DNA of 64,000 nucleotides from Melampsora larici-populina 98AG31 (Eukaryota; Basidiomycota; Pucciniomycetes; Pucciniales; Melampsoraceae). This document shows, piece by piece, positions 44,505-56,824 of this stretch. The DNA lies in contig NW_006768866.1 of NCBI RefSeq assembly GCF_000204055.1, positions 19,074 to 83,073 of the forward strand, written 5' to 3'. The notes under the pieces are model-generated. The model did not search any database, was not told the origin of the DNA, and saw only the letters and a program-made list of their open reading frames with translations. Position numbers and translations under genes: made by a program. Positions within the stretch are counted from its first letter, which is position 1, and the number at the start of each line of letters is the position of its first letter.

Positions 44505-44725
44505 TCTCTCCTCGCCCTCGTGAAGACTCTGTCAACCGTCGTGATCGGCCCATCGTCTCTGGCCCTCCTGTCCGTCCTCCTCATGCGCCTCAAGACGTTC
44601 AGCCTACCAACGTTCTTGGAGTCTTTAGTCTTAGTATTCGTACACGAGAATCGGATCTGGAAGCTGAATTTAGTCGGTATGGCAAAGTGGAAAAAGTCGT
44701 GATTGTCCATGATCAACAAGTTTAG
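44505..44725 (+). pseudogene. Truncated Tra2-like RRM gene fragment
   Basis: After an acceptor-like TTTCTCAG at 44497-44504, one frame encodes SPRPREDSVNRRDRP and a Pro-rich linker. The first half of an RNA-recognition motif follows, very like transformer-2 proteins: NVLGVFSLSIRTRESDLEAE and SRYGKVEKVVIV, with an RNP2-like block. The frame ends at TAG 44723-44725, before RNP1 (the K/R-G-F/Y-G/A-F-V-x-F block), so the RNA-binding fold is incomplete. No further exon was found within 300 bp. Tra2 proteins regulate splicing; this copy is probably a gene fragment. Confidence 0.7.
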
Positions 44726-44787
44726 TTCATTTTTTTTCTTTTTGTTTAACCTTCAGCTTTGTGAAGCTTGTTTTGTGTTTCTCGCGT

Positions 44788-45027
44788 TTAAATGTCAGAA
44801 CATATGAAGAAATCAAGATAAACGCTAAACTCATAAACGCAAGTTTTCAAAATACACACAAAGAAATTAATGAACAAATACTGTTTTCTTTTGTTTTTTG
44901 ATGAGAATGAAAGTTCAAATTCTGCTTTCCTTTGATCAGCTTTGTTCACAACCTTTCTCATGCACACACCAAAAAAGTTGCAGAGGAAAGCAAAAAGCAA
45001 GACTGTCCAAAACCCTAACATGTTCAT
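44788..45027 (-). CDS. Possible small secreted or membrane-anchored peptide
   Basis: 79 codons from ATG, starting with a hydrophobic segment (GFWTVLLFAFLCNFFGVC) that could act as a signal peptide or anchor, followed by Lys-rich sequence. No domain and AT-rich codons. Small secreted proteins are common in rusts, but a random ORF is about as likely. Confidence 0.2.
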   Translation of the reverse strand: MNMLGFWTVLLFAFLCNFFGVCMRKVVNKADQRKAEFELSFSSKNKRKQYLFINFFVCILKTCVYEFSVYLDFFICSDI

Positions 45028-48000
45028 AACTATCTTAATTTAGCTTGATTTATTCTTTCATCTCTTTCTTTATTGTTTTGTTACATTCCCCTTTTCTCTC
45101 TGTTCTATCATTCCTTTATTTATTCTTCCATTAATTGTTTTTATCAATTGAGCTACTTCTCATGGCTTAAACATAGAAGGGTTTTTTTGTGAAGCGGCAT
45201 TATCTTTTGGAGTTGTTGTTTGCTTATTCCTTTTTCTGGTTGAAGGAAGCATCATATACATATATAGACTGGTAAGGTTATAATGTGTTTTTTAAGACAA
45301 TGACATACCATTTTCATCATCCTGGTTTTTTGGGGAGTTATGATTATGGTCAAAGATGAAGAAAGGATTCCTGAATGAAGAGAGAACAAAAAGAAAGATG
45401 AAACTTGAATGAAATGCTAGACTCCTATAATTTGACACAAAGGTAAATGACTTGTGTGAACAAGTTGGATTGCAAAGAGGAAGCTTGATTGTAAAGGTGT
45501 GAAAGAAGAACATTGATAAGACTCAGTCTCAGATGATAAGTATATGAGTGAGTAATGTACATTAGAAGAAAGTTTAAGGTGTGTGATGATTTTTGAATCT
45601 TTTAGTGTTTGTTTGTCTTGCCCAAAATATTTCAATATTCCCTTTGGATTCTGATTTCAATTGGACTTACATATCTATACGAAAGAAGAAGAAAGTCAAA
45701 TCTAATAGTGATGATACTTGATACTTCATTTAGATTTTGAGCCACTCAAGAAATATATTCAAGTATGTTAAACTATTGCAGAGAAAAGTGCCAATACTCC
45801 AGTATGATTTTCCCTTTGCTTTGGAGTTTGAGATCAAACATATGAAGCTCTGGAAAGAAAAGGTATAACCTTGAATAAGAACTAGATAAATTGCACAAAT
45901 GCATACATATAGATCTACTCTTTCCCTTTGAAGCCAAAACTGTTTGACTCAGAGGGCTTATCTCAATTTCAATGGAGAAAGTATCCCTGTATAACAGCTT
46001 GACTCTGAAGAAGGAGGAAAATCACAGATAAAGTCAAAATGCACTTTAGTCAAAGTCTTGTGACATCACTGAGTTTTATCTGGCTCCCAAAGATTAATGG
46101 CTTTGATGAACAATTGTAAGTTGCTTATCAGTGATAGAAGACAAAAAACAAAGTGTACTATACCATCACCTCAAGAACACCAATTTGTCAATGGCCACTC
46201 ATGCCTGAGTGCGCGCCTGCAGTCAATCAAAGTCATAAGATACATACCCAGACTTCCTAATTGGTCAGATCTCCATAAACATCTTCCCTCTACCTAAGTC
46301 AGTTTGCATCTCAATCTGCAACATGTATCTCACATCATACCTACATGCTCAATTGGTATGACTTCCATACCACTCCACTCATTCTACAGTTGTTTTGTGT
46401 TTGTATCTGCATCCTCTGTTCTTTGATTTGTACCTATCAATTGTTTGGTGTGTTCAGTCCCTACTTCTCCCTAATTAAATATTATATTTCCATTGCCTGA
46501 ACTATGAACTTGGCATTTCTCCCCAATTCTTTGTCTTGTCATTTCAGCAGTCCTGCATGTGATCCTACTGATTGTTTATTCCTTCATCCCATTCAGCATT
46601 AGTTTCATTATCTCTTACTCATTCTGCCCAAGTTATTTGGGATGAATGCATCATCACTCAACATATCTATTATACAATTAGCATAAGTTTTATATCCTGT
46701 CCTTCGCCCTATCCTGTAGTAGGAGCAGCATCCAATTTCTAAACTCAACTCTGACTATTTCCTTCTGTTCAACCGTTTTTTATATTCCTCCACTTCATCC
46801 CTATATCTCATGTGCAATTGCCGTCTATGCACCAGTGCCAACTGTCAGCTGTTCTCAGACAGTAGTATGGACCCTCTCACAGGGCTGTCTGAGACATGTC
46901 TTCTTGGCCATCAGCAGTCACTCACAGCCATTCCGTTTCTAATACACGCAAATTCAGGTAAGCTCTTAATCTCTCCGTCAGACCATAACCTATACACAGA
47001 TATAGTGCGTGTACCGCCCTACTTGCCTACAATCAATCTCCTCTCATTGATCCTCATCAAATCACTTCATGTGACAACTATATTCAATAACACGGTTAAT
47101 CACTCCACAAAAAAAATTGGATCACAAGTAATAATGTAATGCATATGCTCTCAAAGTGCGCATTGACTATATATACCCAATAACACCGTTAACCACTCCA
47201 CAGCATGACTAATCTTCAATATAGTCCTCCCATTTCAGCTGTCATGAATCTGTGGGTTTCTTCGGATTGCTCTATGTAAACCCCAATAGTCACTGGGAAG
47301 AAAAATCAAATTTTCAATCTATGTACTTATTAAAAGACAGCCTTTCTAAATTCAATGCTGAGAATACTCTTCTTCACTTCAAGCTTCTTGAGCTTGGTTT
47401 ACTTATAAGCATTTGATTGGGAAGTTAATCTTTGGTCTCAATTTCATTCTGCACCACTTCATTCAAAATTGGATGTTGCTCTGATAATGAACCACACTGG
47501 TTTTAATCTCACGAGGGAAAACTTGATTTTGAATTTTGAGTCTCTTCTTCCATCCTTTTCTCAGTATAAATTTCCAAAGAAAAGTTATAGTGATCTGGCA
47601 TCTCTATTAGTCTGATTACTTCTCTACACATCTATCCCTGTAAGTCTGACCATGACTACTATGAACCAACATCAATGAATTCCTTTCCATGCCTACTGAA
47701 AAAAATCATTATTAGAGTCAATTTTCATTGTCTCAGAGGCATGTTGTCTGTAATACGGGTAAGGATTCAACTTCAGCAAGGTGGCTAAAGTAATTTGATC
47801 CGAGTTCAATCCTTGAGGAGTTGATGTAAACAAATACAGTAGATCAGAAGTGAACAACTTCAATCAAGAAGAGCTAAAGTACCTTCTGGTCTCTGTAATG
47901 GACTCTACACTTTTCTCTGTGTTAGGATGGTGGGAAACACCTAAGGCTACATATTTATGCAGAGCTAATGGGAGGCATGAATACTACTGAGCATTGAGGG

Positions 48001-48410
48001 CGGGCGTGCCCGCCTCAGGTCTAGTTTACATGAAGACAATAAACCGGTTATGTAACACTAAATTGATATCTCTTCAAAATCATACTAAAGAGTGTTCTGA
48101 TGGTCATTGTCAATTCTTTTTGGATTTGGTAATCTAGCTGATGATGCCAGGATCTACACAGCCTCTCAGCTCTGGGCATCAATAGAACAACTCGTCTTGG
48201 GAAATCTGGCATCTGCTGATCTCACTTGTTGTATGAATACCTTTTGAAGTTTTGGGCACCGTAGGTCGGCTGAATTGTATATCAATCACCGTGACCTTTT
48301 ACTGATGGTCTCTTAAAAATCACAGGCTTAATCAAGTTTACCGGTCCTTACTACCTTGTCACTATAAAAACTCAATTGTTGAATGACTGATGTGCATGTC
48401 CCGCCACACC
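45028..48410. other. Long non-coding stretch
   Basis: About 3.4 kb without a recognisable gene on either strand. It includes a GC-rich inverted repeat GGCGGGC-GT-GCCCGCC at 47999-48014 with TCTAG just downstream, like the palindrome at 1275. Short ORFs only. Confidence 0.45.
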
Positions 48411-48417
48411 AATCTCT

Positions 48418-48545
48418 TTATCATTTTTTTTGTATCTATTGTTTTTATCATTTCATTGTTCTATTGTCCTTATCATTTCATTGTTTTATGGTATTTATCA
48501 TTTCATTGTTTTATTGTTTTTATCACTTTATTGTTTTAACCTTTA
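48418..48545. repeat. Short minisatellite
   Basis: About five imperfect copies of a 25-nt unit near TTATCATTTCATTGTTTTATTG. Confidence 0.7.
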
Positions 48546-49291
48546 TTGGTCGTGTCATTTCATCAATGTTGGGGCTTTGAACTACAAATCATCATTGTTA
48601 TAACAGTGCTTTATAGGAAATTTAATTGTGCCGTTATTAATCAAAACGGATCTGAAATAAGTGAACTCAAAACCAACCCGTAGACATCTTTAGGACAATC
48701 TAGGAGATATCTAAAGTTGATCCAAAGCTCTATCAGTCATTTGTGTATTGGTGCTGCGTGCGCCCTCACAACAAACCTCGAGGGATGTCAGATGGTTGTC
48801 GATTTGCGCGCTCTGGGCAGCCGGATGGGCTCTGCTCAGGCGTATGAACGTCGGAGTCTGACAGATGTTTCCCGGTGTGCTGTGGGGGGACGTCCGTCCC
48901 CCACCAAGAAAAATCGGACACCCGGTGGACATCCAAGTGTCCTTGTGGTGTAGGGAAATCACAAATAAGTATAACTACTCCTTGCCCCGCCCCCGGATCC
49001 CGCACCCGTGATGGCGGGAGCCGGGATCAGTTTGGCCAAGGAAATTTCCGCGGGGAATCACCGGGGAAAGTTTTGGCAGAAGAGCCAATTCCCCACGCTC
49101 CCTGGGGTTTGTTTTTACTGTTGTTCTCAACAAGCTTGTCCAAGTTTTCCCACGAAGCTTTTGAGCAGTTTGGCACCAAATTTTTGGCAAGCTTTGTAAG
49201 AACAATAATAAACAAAGAAGTCAAGTGGGAGAGGGAGCAGAGAAGACTTGTTGAGAGTAGTTTAATCGATTTTGATTGCAATTTACAAATA
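48546..49291. other. GC-rich patch, no gene
   Basis: 48755-49085 is much more GC-rich than its surroundings and has inverted repeats such as GATCCCG/CGGGATC and CCCCGC/GCGGGG. It may be the subterminal part of a hAT element, as it lies next to a hAT coding remnant on the minus strand. Confidence 0.4.
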
Positions 49292-49506
49292 TCATTTGTG
49301 ATCCCAATCATCCAGTACATCAAAATAAGCTGGACAAAACACACAGTACCACACCTTGACACAGAGAAGTTGCTCAACTGTATCAGGGTTGAGCAACAAT
49401 CTTGCATATGAAAGGACAGCACAACCTTTGGAAAACATGTGCTCGGAAGGGAAACTGGTTGCTGGAATAGCAAGCAATGCCTTTGCCATTGCAGACAGGA
49501 GAATAA
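49292..49506 (-). pseudogene. hAT transposase C-terminal fragment
   Basis: The minus frame reads ILLSAMAKALLAIPATSFPS then EHMFSKGCAVLSYARLLLNP and VEQLLCVKVW, the C-terminal dimerisation region of hAT transposases (family pattern: LAIPATS-PSE-FS). The coding sequence is cut exactly at 49506 by the Harbinger-like element, and no hAT catalytic domain is recognisable beyond it, so this is a remnant. Confidence 0.8.
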
Positions 49507-50376
49507 GGGCCTGTTCAGGTGAAACCCGAAAGTAACTTTTGGCCAAAAGCTTCACCAAAACCAAAAAGCACTTTTGACCAAAAGTAGCTTTTGATTTTGG
49601 TCAAAAACTCCTGTGTTTGGTAAAGTTCTTTTGATCAAAATCAAAAGCTACTTTTGATCAAAAGTTGGTTCAATTTCAAAAGCAGCCTTGAGGCTGTTTT
49701 TGAGACAAAAAGTAGCTTTTGCCCCACCTCAATCAATCATTTCACAGTTCACCCCATCTTCTATGTACCCCTCCACCCTTTTATATGCTTCACACACCTG
49801 TCTCCCATCCACCTTTCTTCCCTATCATTGTCTTTGTCTTTGCCTTACGATTGATTGTCCTCTTTTTAACAACTCTTGTCGTCTTTTGATAACTCTCTTG
49901 TCTATCTATAACAACTCTCTTGTATTTTTAAGAACTCTCATTGTCGTCTTGTGACAACCCTTGTTGTTGTCTCTTAACAACTCTTGTTGTCTCTTAACAA
50001 CTCTTGTCGTCTTTTTAACTCTTTCAATCGAGTTGATTGTGAATTGAGAACTTTCATTGAACAAACAAGTATCAAAGAATGTATGTATAGTTGAAGAATG
50101 ATGGGGGTCTTTGATGACCATGATGGATGGGTGAATGTGTGATTGTTTGAATTTCAAGTTTTGGTCACAAAGGGTTCTTGAATGATTGTTACCAAACACT
50201 CGACCGGTGATCAAAAGGTCAAAGATGATCATTTTGATCTTTCATTGACCTTTTTGGTCAACTGTTTGGTAAACAAAGAAGCCAAAATACAGCTTTTCAT
50301 TTTGCCCCTTGAAATGGGGCAAAATGAAAATTGGTTTTTGTGTAACAACTTGTGGGAAAAACAGCCAAACAGGCCC
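49507..50376. mobile_element. Harbinger/Tourist-like non-autonomous element
   Basis: 870 bp with ends GGGCCTGTTCAGG and CCAAACAGGCCC, flanked by TAA (49504-49506 and 50377-50379). GGGCCTGTT ends with a 3-bp TAA/TTA duplication are typical of Tourist/PIF-Harbinger elements. Near the ends, palindromic TTTTG(G/A)(C/T)CAAAA-type motifs recur; the middle has repeated AACAACTCTTGT (49868-50010). No transposase gene. It inserted into a hAT transposase remnant. Confidence 0.85.
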
Positions 50377-50379
50377 TAA

Positions 50380-51243
50380 GCCTTGGTTCCCTGGAATTTT
50401 ACACTCATAAGCACAAAATTCCAAAGGGCAAATGATAAAGTGTAAAATATGCAGCGTGCAATCATGTTTCACCACCAATGAGATTGAATTTTGCACCTCA
50501 ACATTTACACCCTATCCTGAAGTGCAAAGTAGATATGTGCAAAATTGCACATTCAATACTGGTGAAAAGCAATTTTGCACTCCATTTTCAAGAGTGTGTA
50601 CACTATGTGGGTCATATGCTAACTTAACTAAGTCCACCTTAGGTGTACCAAAAAAACACAACAAGGGTGTATGCCCAAAGGGGACCTACAACCAATTTTG
50701 TGATTCTTGGTGACAGAGCAATTGCCTTTTGGTGGTGAAAAAAGATTCACAATTAAAAGATTTTTATGTGATTGTGTTTTTGGTGTGCTCACACTATGTA
50801 GAAGTCCTACTTCTTTCACATATTTCCTTTGTAAAATAAAGTTCCTCTCTTGTTCAAAAAGAGCTCTTTTGAAATTTCAGAAATTGACTGCTACAATGTT
50901 ACACACTCTCACCAATGTATGTAATCTTCTATTACATTCCTTATCATTGCAAGGGCTGGTTTGTTGGATGATAGATCAAGGCATCCATTCTACTCCTTGC
51001 AACAATCAAGGTACACTCCTTATTGTTGCAAGGGCTGGTTTGTTTTCATGATGAATCCACAAGTTGTCCTTCCAGGCCCTTGTGACCATTAAGGTACAGT
51101 CTGTTTGGTGCAAGGGCTGGGTCAAGTGGCCTCTAGAGTATATCAGTGCCCATATCATGCCGTATTGATGATTTCTCACATATAAATATCTTGACTCCCC
51201 ATGCTTGGAAAGACTTTTCACTCCAACAGCTTTGCTATTTTTA
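50380..51243. other. Non-coding with short direct repeats
   Basis: TTTTGCAC/GTGCAAAAT motifs recur at 50500-50580. GCAAGGGCTGG with flanking sequence occurs three times at about 50950-51120. No gene recognised. Confidence 0.4.
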
Positions 51244-51460
51244 CCTTTTTCCTTTAATACTTCTGTACACCTAGGAAATTGGCCATAGAGATCTGCTATT
51301 TTCCTTGATCTTTGGTTTTTTTCCTTGAGTACTTCTGTACACCCAGGAATTTTATAAAAATATCTGTTATTGTCTTTGATATTTTGATTTTTTCCTTTAG
51401 TACTTCCATACAGCTAGGAAATTGTTCAAAAATATATTTGTCCTTGCTGTTTTCTGGCTG
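51244..51460. repeat. Three tandem copies of a repeat of about 75 bp
   Basis: Each copy has TTTTCCTT(T/G)A(A/G)TACTTC, (G/A)TACA(C/G)C(T/C)AGGAA(A/T)TT and a TATTTTCCTTGATCTTTGG-like end. Divergence between copies is considerable. Confidence 0.6.
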
Positions 51461-52728
51461 ACTGCAACTGGCTTGGGTTGGTGTGGGACTTAAATCAGTA
51501 TAGGAATCTATCAAAACTCAGGACTTTGCTACAAGTGCTGGCAATATGGGGATTGAGACACAAGCCAGTAATCAGAGATGTTTCATGTTATACAATTTGA
51601 TGGGATGAGAAGAGAAAAAAATCAAAAGAGCAAAAAACCCATTCATATCATTTTGAATTGTTCAACCTCTCCAAATAAGTCCTTTACAAACACATTAAAC
51701 AGTATAGATCCAGTTAGCAACATGACCAAGACACCCTCAGAGTTACACCGTACTATTAAGATATGTTATTACATACATGGTCTCCATTTGGATCCAAAAA
51801 TGTCTGTGCAAAGCCTTCTCAAATCTGAAAAACCTGCCCTTGTTAAGATTCATCAATTTTGGGGAACATTGACTGAGTGGAATGCAACCAAGAAGATTAT
51901 AATCAGTATCAAGGATCTGAGCCCTGATGGTTCAGAACAACAGGAGGAGTTTATCCTGAGCCAGGTGATTTAGTGTTCAATGTTTCAAATCATATCTCAT
52001 TTTATTGTTCAGTACTAACTCGATGATAAATTATGCAGACCAAGACCATTGTTATATGTGAAGAGTTATGGCAAGGTGGAGCTCCAATGGGAGTTTTCTA
52101 CAGCTCTAAGCACATGCACAAAACATTCTTGGAAATGCAAGCCCAGGAAAACAGAGCCAGACTCATTTGCAATAGCATGCCTTTCCTTTATGCACCGATT
52201 TACTCAAAGATTGAAGATCCAAACATAGCTGATGAAAAGGTCCAAACAAAGAAAATTGTGAACTTCATCAAGGGAAATAGGGTCTAACAGACTGAGACAG
52301 ATGTGTTGGCTGAATTTTCAGAGAGTCTCAAGAGAATCTCACATTCTGAGGAATTGACTTCAAGCAAATTGGATTCCCAATGACTCAAGCAAGTATGCAA
52401 CTATGTTACTCAATGATATCTTGACCTTGGTCATTCTTTGTAACTGACTGTTTTAACTGTAAAAAAATAAGATTTGATATGCTCAACACTGTGTGATGGA
52501 AAGAAACATTTATAAAGGTAGACCGGCAATCCTAGCTCTGTACTGATGAGGCAACGGGCTGACAAATAAAACTAGAGTACTGAACCCTGCCAAACCTGAA
52601 GGAAGGAATGGGGGAGGGGTAAAGTGATAAAAAGAACTATAATGTAAAAGAGATGAGAGAGAGAAAAAGAGCCATCTGAAAGAATATGACATGTCAAAGT
52701 AATGGTTCAGTTGGGTTGAGGATAATAG

Positions 52729-53041
52729 TCAAGGTGTGCTCCGGAACCAAAGATCCGACGGATATCCGTTGGAGCATCCGTCAGATCCGGATGTCGGAAA
52801 GGATTTTGAAACCATCTGGTGACTGGATAATCCGGCGGTTCGGTTGTTGGAATGGCCTGAACACGCCGGATACCGCAGCTTACACGTGTTGTCAGGGACC
52901 CGGACCCGGTTTTTTGGCTGGATCATCCAACGGATCCGGATACCGGAAAGGCCTTTGACATCATCCGGTGGCCGGATAATCCGGCGGTTCAGTTGTCGGA
53001 ATTGCTTGAGCTTGCCGGATATCGGCCGGAGCACACCTTGA
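52729..53041. mobile_element. hAT-like MITE rich in CCGGAT motifs
   Basis: 313 bp with ends TCAAGGTGTGCTCCGG and CCGGAGCACACCTTGA, flanked by the 8-bp duplication GATAATAG (52721-52728, 53042-53049). CCGGAT or ATCCGG occurs about ten times, and the two halves contain a direct repeat of about 90 bp (GGATAATCCGGCGGTTC in each). No coding capacity. Confidence 0.88.
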
Positions 53042-53049
53042 GATAATAG

Positions 53050-53340
53050 AAGATTGATAATGAGAATGTGTGTGTTAATCTCACCTTCAAAATAAATTTC
53101 ACTGATGGGGAAAAAGATTCAGAAGTGAAAGGTGAGGGGTTAATAAGAAAAACACACAGTACACAAATTTTCACAATCTCAACATAAAACAGAAAAATTT
53201 AAACAAACTACTCCTAATCAATCCTAATGCAGAGATCTTTTTACAACAAAGTCCTACTTTATAAGCCTCCACTGTATGTAACACATTCCAAATGACCGGA
53301 TTTGTCAATGACAGTTGAGTGCCTTCTATCTTGATGTTTT
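53050..53340. other. Non-coding gap in the DUF6589 relic
   Basis: Nothing recognised. Confidence 0.35.
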
Positions 53341-55116
53341 AAAATTGAATATTTTCAATTGACTACTCTCTACCTCAATGGTTTTGAAACATTGCCAGAG
53401 GATAAATACTCCAACATAAACAATATCTGCAAACAAGATCCCAGTTGTAATTTTATCCATGATTGGTTTTACTTGCAAATGATTCAACAGGCTTTGATTA
53501 CAAAACTCTCCATCATTTGTTGCATGTGGTGTCTCTTACTGGGTCAATGACTATCTACACTTCCTGGGATTGACATCCTCACAAGAAACAGCACTTTCAG
53601 CTATAATTTTGGCCTGGCTGGTGAAAAGGCAATCATTGGAGCCGCATTCTCAAAGTCACACAGTCAGACAGTTCTTGGTACTTGGCAGCATTGATATCCA
53701 AGCTCACATGCACAATCCTTGCACCAAAGCAACCACCGATTTGCTTCACCAATTGTATGGGTATCTTCATTTCCTCCCTGACCATCTAGTCAAAGAAATT
53801 GACATAGCCAAACTCAGGGTTGAGAATCTTATCATATGTATCCGCAACAGTCAAAAGCAACCATTTCTTTCAAATCTGGTCAATTCTTACAAACAAAGAG
53901 GAAAGAAATCATTGGACACTGGTGCTAAAGTCTCAGCTCACTGAAACTCACCTGGATTATGTAGTCAAGAAAGCCACACCAGGCTAAAAGTGCTCCAGAT
54001 AGTCTATAGCAATGTCTGCAATTGACCCTATAAAAATATACAAACCAAGGATCATGATGTTGAAGATGATGAGTGCAAGTGACAGTTCTGCCTCAGGGGT
54101 TTCTTAAATTCTTACACATTGCAATAACAAGACCGGTGAGGATTCAGCAAAGTTCCACAAGTTTCTCCAAGTGATAGAGGAAAATATGGGAGCTTGTCTC
54201 AATTTTGAATCCCTTATCAGATAATGTTTTCCTGTGGGTCATAAGGACAAGTCTCTTGAAAGCATTCTGAACCTCCCAGGCTTAGCACACACAATGTGGA
54301 ATGTGTCAAGAAAGGTCCTCAGTCATCACTGGGGTGATCCAAATGATTCATCAGACACTGGGCTGCATTGGAAATCTGAAGCACTTGGAGTGAAAACCAA
54401 TAAGCTACTGTCACAGCAAGATTTTAACTCATTGATGCAAGTAATTCACAAAGGTCACACAGCCACAATGGTATTTTTGTTGAAGTAAGTCACCTTCTGC
54501 TTTCAGCAAAAACACTCTTGTAGTGAGATCTGACTTTCTCCATTTGAAATTCAGACAAATCATTGAATCTTGGCCACATGAGCTGAACTTTGAAAAGCCT
54601 GGTGTGGCTCAATCAGTTATTGACAAATGCTACAAAAAGTATTTTACTTGTGAACCTTTGGGCAAATCCTCAAAGACCGGGGATTGGACAATGCACAACA
54701 TGTGCCTTCAACTTTGCAACTTTGCTTCAATTGTGGAGGGCAACAAAGCAATGAGAGCAGGAGACAATGGCCAAGTGATGTTAATGTGGAAAAGATGGGT
54801 GGTGATGGCTCAAGCAATGGGACTGTCACATTACACCTGTGATTTATCTTGATGCTTGAGAAATACCTGCCCAGAAAAATGGCAAAAGTGTTCAAGCATT
54901 CACTTCTCATTCTGACAAGTGGCCAAGAAGGACACTATTTAGCCAAATATTTTCATCTTGAGATTCAAAATTATTGGCTAAATCTTTTTTTTGATCACTC
55001 GGTATGCTTCCAATTTGAGAATCTCATTTTATTTCACTTGATAAATATTTTTATTGATAACTTTTCTAATCACAAAGGGTCAAGGTACTAAAATCAATCA
55101 CCTGATGGACAGGGTT

Positions 55117-55590
55117 GTAAGGAAGAATAATGGATTTAGACCACAGGTTGACTTTACATATGGGATTACAGATGGATTAGTAGATTAGCTATATACTTCT
55201 TTGGATTTTGTTTCTTTTCTTTTTCTTTTCTTATTCTTTTTGAAGATTTCTCTTTCCCTCCTTCTCTCTGTTATAGACGCTCTAGTTTGATAGACTCAGG
55301 ATATACATTTGTTAGGAAGTATATCTAGGTGTTAGTTCCGTCTGGCTTTGGCATTGTGAGTCTGAGCTTAAGTGAAGGTCAATATTCATTGACCTTACAC
55401 TCTTTTGAACTATACCAATTCTTTGAATCCATAACTATTCAAAAATACCAAATCCAACGGCAAAGAGAGAACACCATCAGAATTCAATTCAATTCAAACT
55501 TTATCCAAAACCCTTGTCACAACACTTCTTGTTTTTTTTGGTCTACCTGTCCTGTTTCAACCTGTCACCCTGTCTCAGCCTGTCAACTTG
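55117..55590 (+). mobile_element. Diverged gypsy LTR plus adjoining leader remnant
   Basis: 55117-55399 begins TGTAAGGAAGA and ends GACCTTACA like the gypsy LTR at 19424. It shares the blocks CTCAGG, AGGTGTTA, GGCTTTGGC, TTGTGA and AGTGAAGGTCA; it is 283 bp, with deletions. The next 190 bp resemble the gypsy leader (ATTCAATTCAATTCAAA, CCTGTCACC). No gag follows, so it is a truncated relic at the 3' end of the DUF6589 pseudogene. Confidence 0.7.
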
Positions 55591-55599
55591 CCATAGTGA

Positions 55600-56824
55600 G
55601 TTTGGGATGTGGTGTGGTTTTGACTGGTGAATTCTGCTTGTACATGAATCAGCCAATTAACCAAGGGATAGAAGACTTTATTTAAGATTGTTTTGCAGCA
55701 GGCATTACCTGCTTCAGATTTGATTCATAAGTAAACTTTTGTCTTGGTAATAGACATGTTGCAACAGTGTTTATCCGCAAGTTCATTTTGTGCTCAATTG
55801 GTTAAAGAGCAATTAAACCTGAAGCACTTCAAAGAAACAGTGTCTTGGCAGACTGCTGTAAGAAGTTCATTTGATGAGAGGTGAAACAAGAAGGAAAGCA
55901 TATCAACATAAGATTGAGAGGACATGTGGGCTGAGCTTAAGATAGCAAATATAGTGCGGCACCTGCCACTAAGCTGGCTAGTCAAATTTAAGAACAATCA
56001 CAATGGATCTGCTTAGGGTGGCATAGATCGTTACTTAACAAAATGAGAAAGTTACAGAAAGTTTTATAGAAAGTTGTAAAAACCTGACATGTCACACATG
56101 GGTTTTCTGTGGTCCACCTATCCATGGCCTGAGGATGAATACCCAACAAGTCTCAGACCATGACATTCCTCTGGTCAATTTCCAACACAAAATCTATCCA
56201 TGGTGTACCAAATTGAATCTATTATCAGAATGTTTGTACATTTATGGCATTCATACTTCAAAATTATTCTGTGCAAGATATGAATAGAACTTGCACGGAT
56301 CTTGCACAGACCTTGCATGTCAGTCTTACATGGGTTCTTTACCAGTTGGACCACAATAACTGGGGTTGTTAAAACAACTAATGTGCAAGATTGGTGCAAG
56401 AAATCTGACACAGATCTTGCACATATCTTGCACATTGGTCTGCCACATACTGCAATGTTTGAACATCATATTATGAAAGATTATAGTTTTAATACCTCAA
56501 ACTTGTACTGTTTGTTCAATTGAACCTTATTGATATAAAAAACTTTGCAAGCTGCCTTTGAGATCCCATTTGTCTCAAAGGTATCTCTTTGTTTGAGATC
56601 GCGTCACCATGAGAACATTTCCTAACCTTCCAAAGATCCTAGACCATGTGAATCTTGGAAGACTCTCTGGAATTTCGGAATTACTGCATAAAGTGAAGGA
56701 CCTGTTACCAAATAAAGGGTCCCTCAGTTAACAAGCTCATACAAGGAACTTGAAGTTGAAGAAACAAAAAACAAATTACTTTGGATATTCTCAAGTGAGT
56801 GAACTTTTCTATCGAAGAACAAAA
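55600..56824. other. Non-coding with a TTGCAC-rich inverted segment
   Basis: 56265-56445 has TCTTGCACA/TGTGCAAGA in both orientations several times and imperfect outer arms around CTTACATGGG...; it could be a MITE, but its ends were not resolved. No gene recognised. Confidence 0.4.

Larger units (their letters stand above)
51578..55091 (+). pseudogene. Decayed DUF6589-type gene
   Basis: The clearest region is 54234-55091: ESILNLPGLAHTMWNVSRKV and LSHHWGDPNDSS, after a frame change IIESWPHELNFEKPG and AGDNGQVMLMWKRWVVMAQA, then KHSLLILTSGQEGHYLAKYF. This order of blocks is what I know from the DUF6589 family of basidiomycetes, which is common in rusts, often multicopy and of unknown function. 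Upstream, exons 51578-51964 and 52039-52287 join in frame across a GTGATT...GCAG intron and may be its N-terminal part; HFLGLTSSQETALSAIILAW (53556 on) also fits. Several stops and shifts, plus the MITE at 52729, make it a pseudogene. The N-terminal assignment is weaker than the C-terminal one. Confidence 0.6.
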
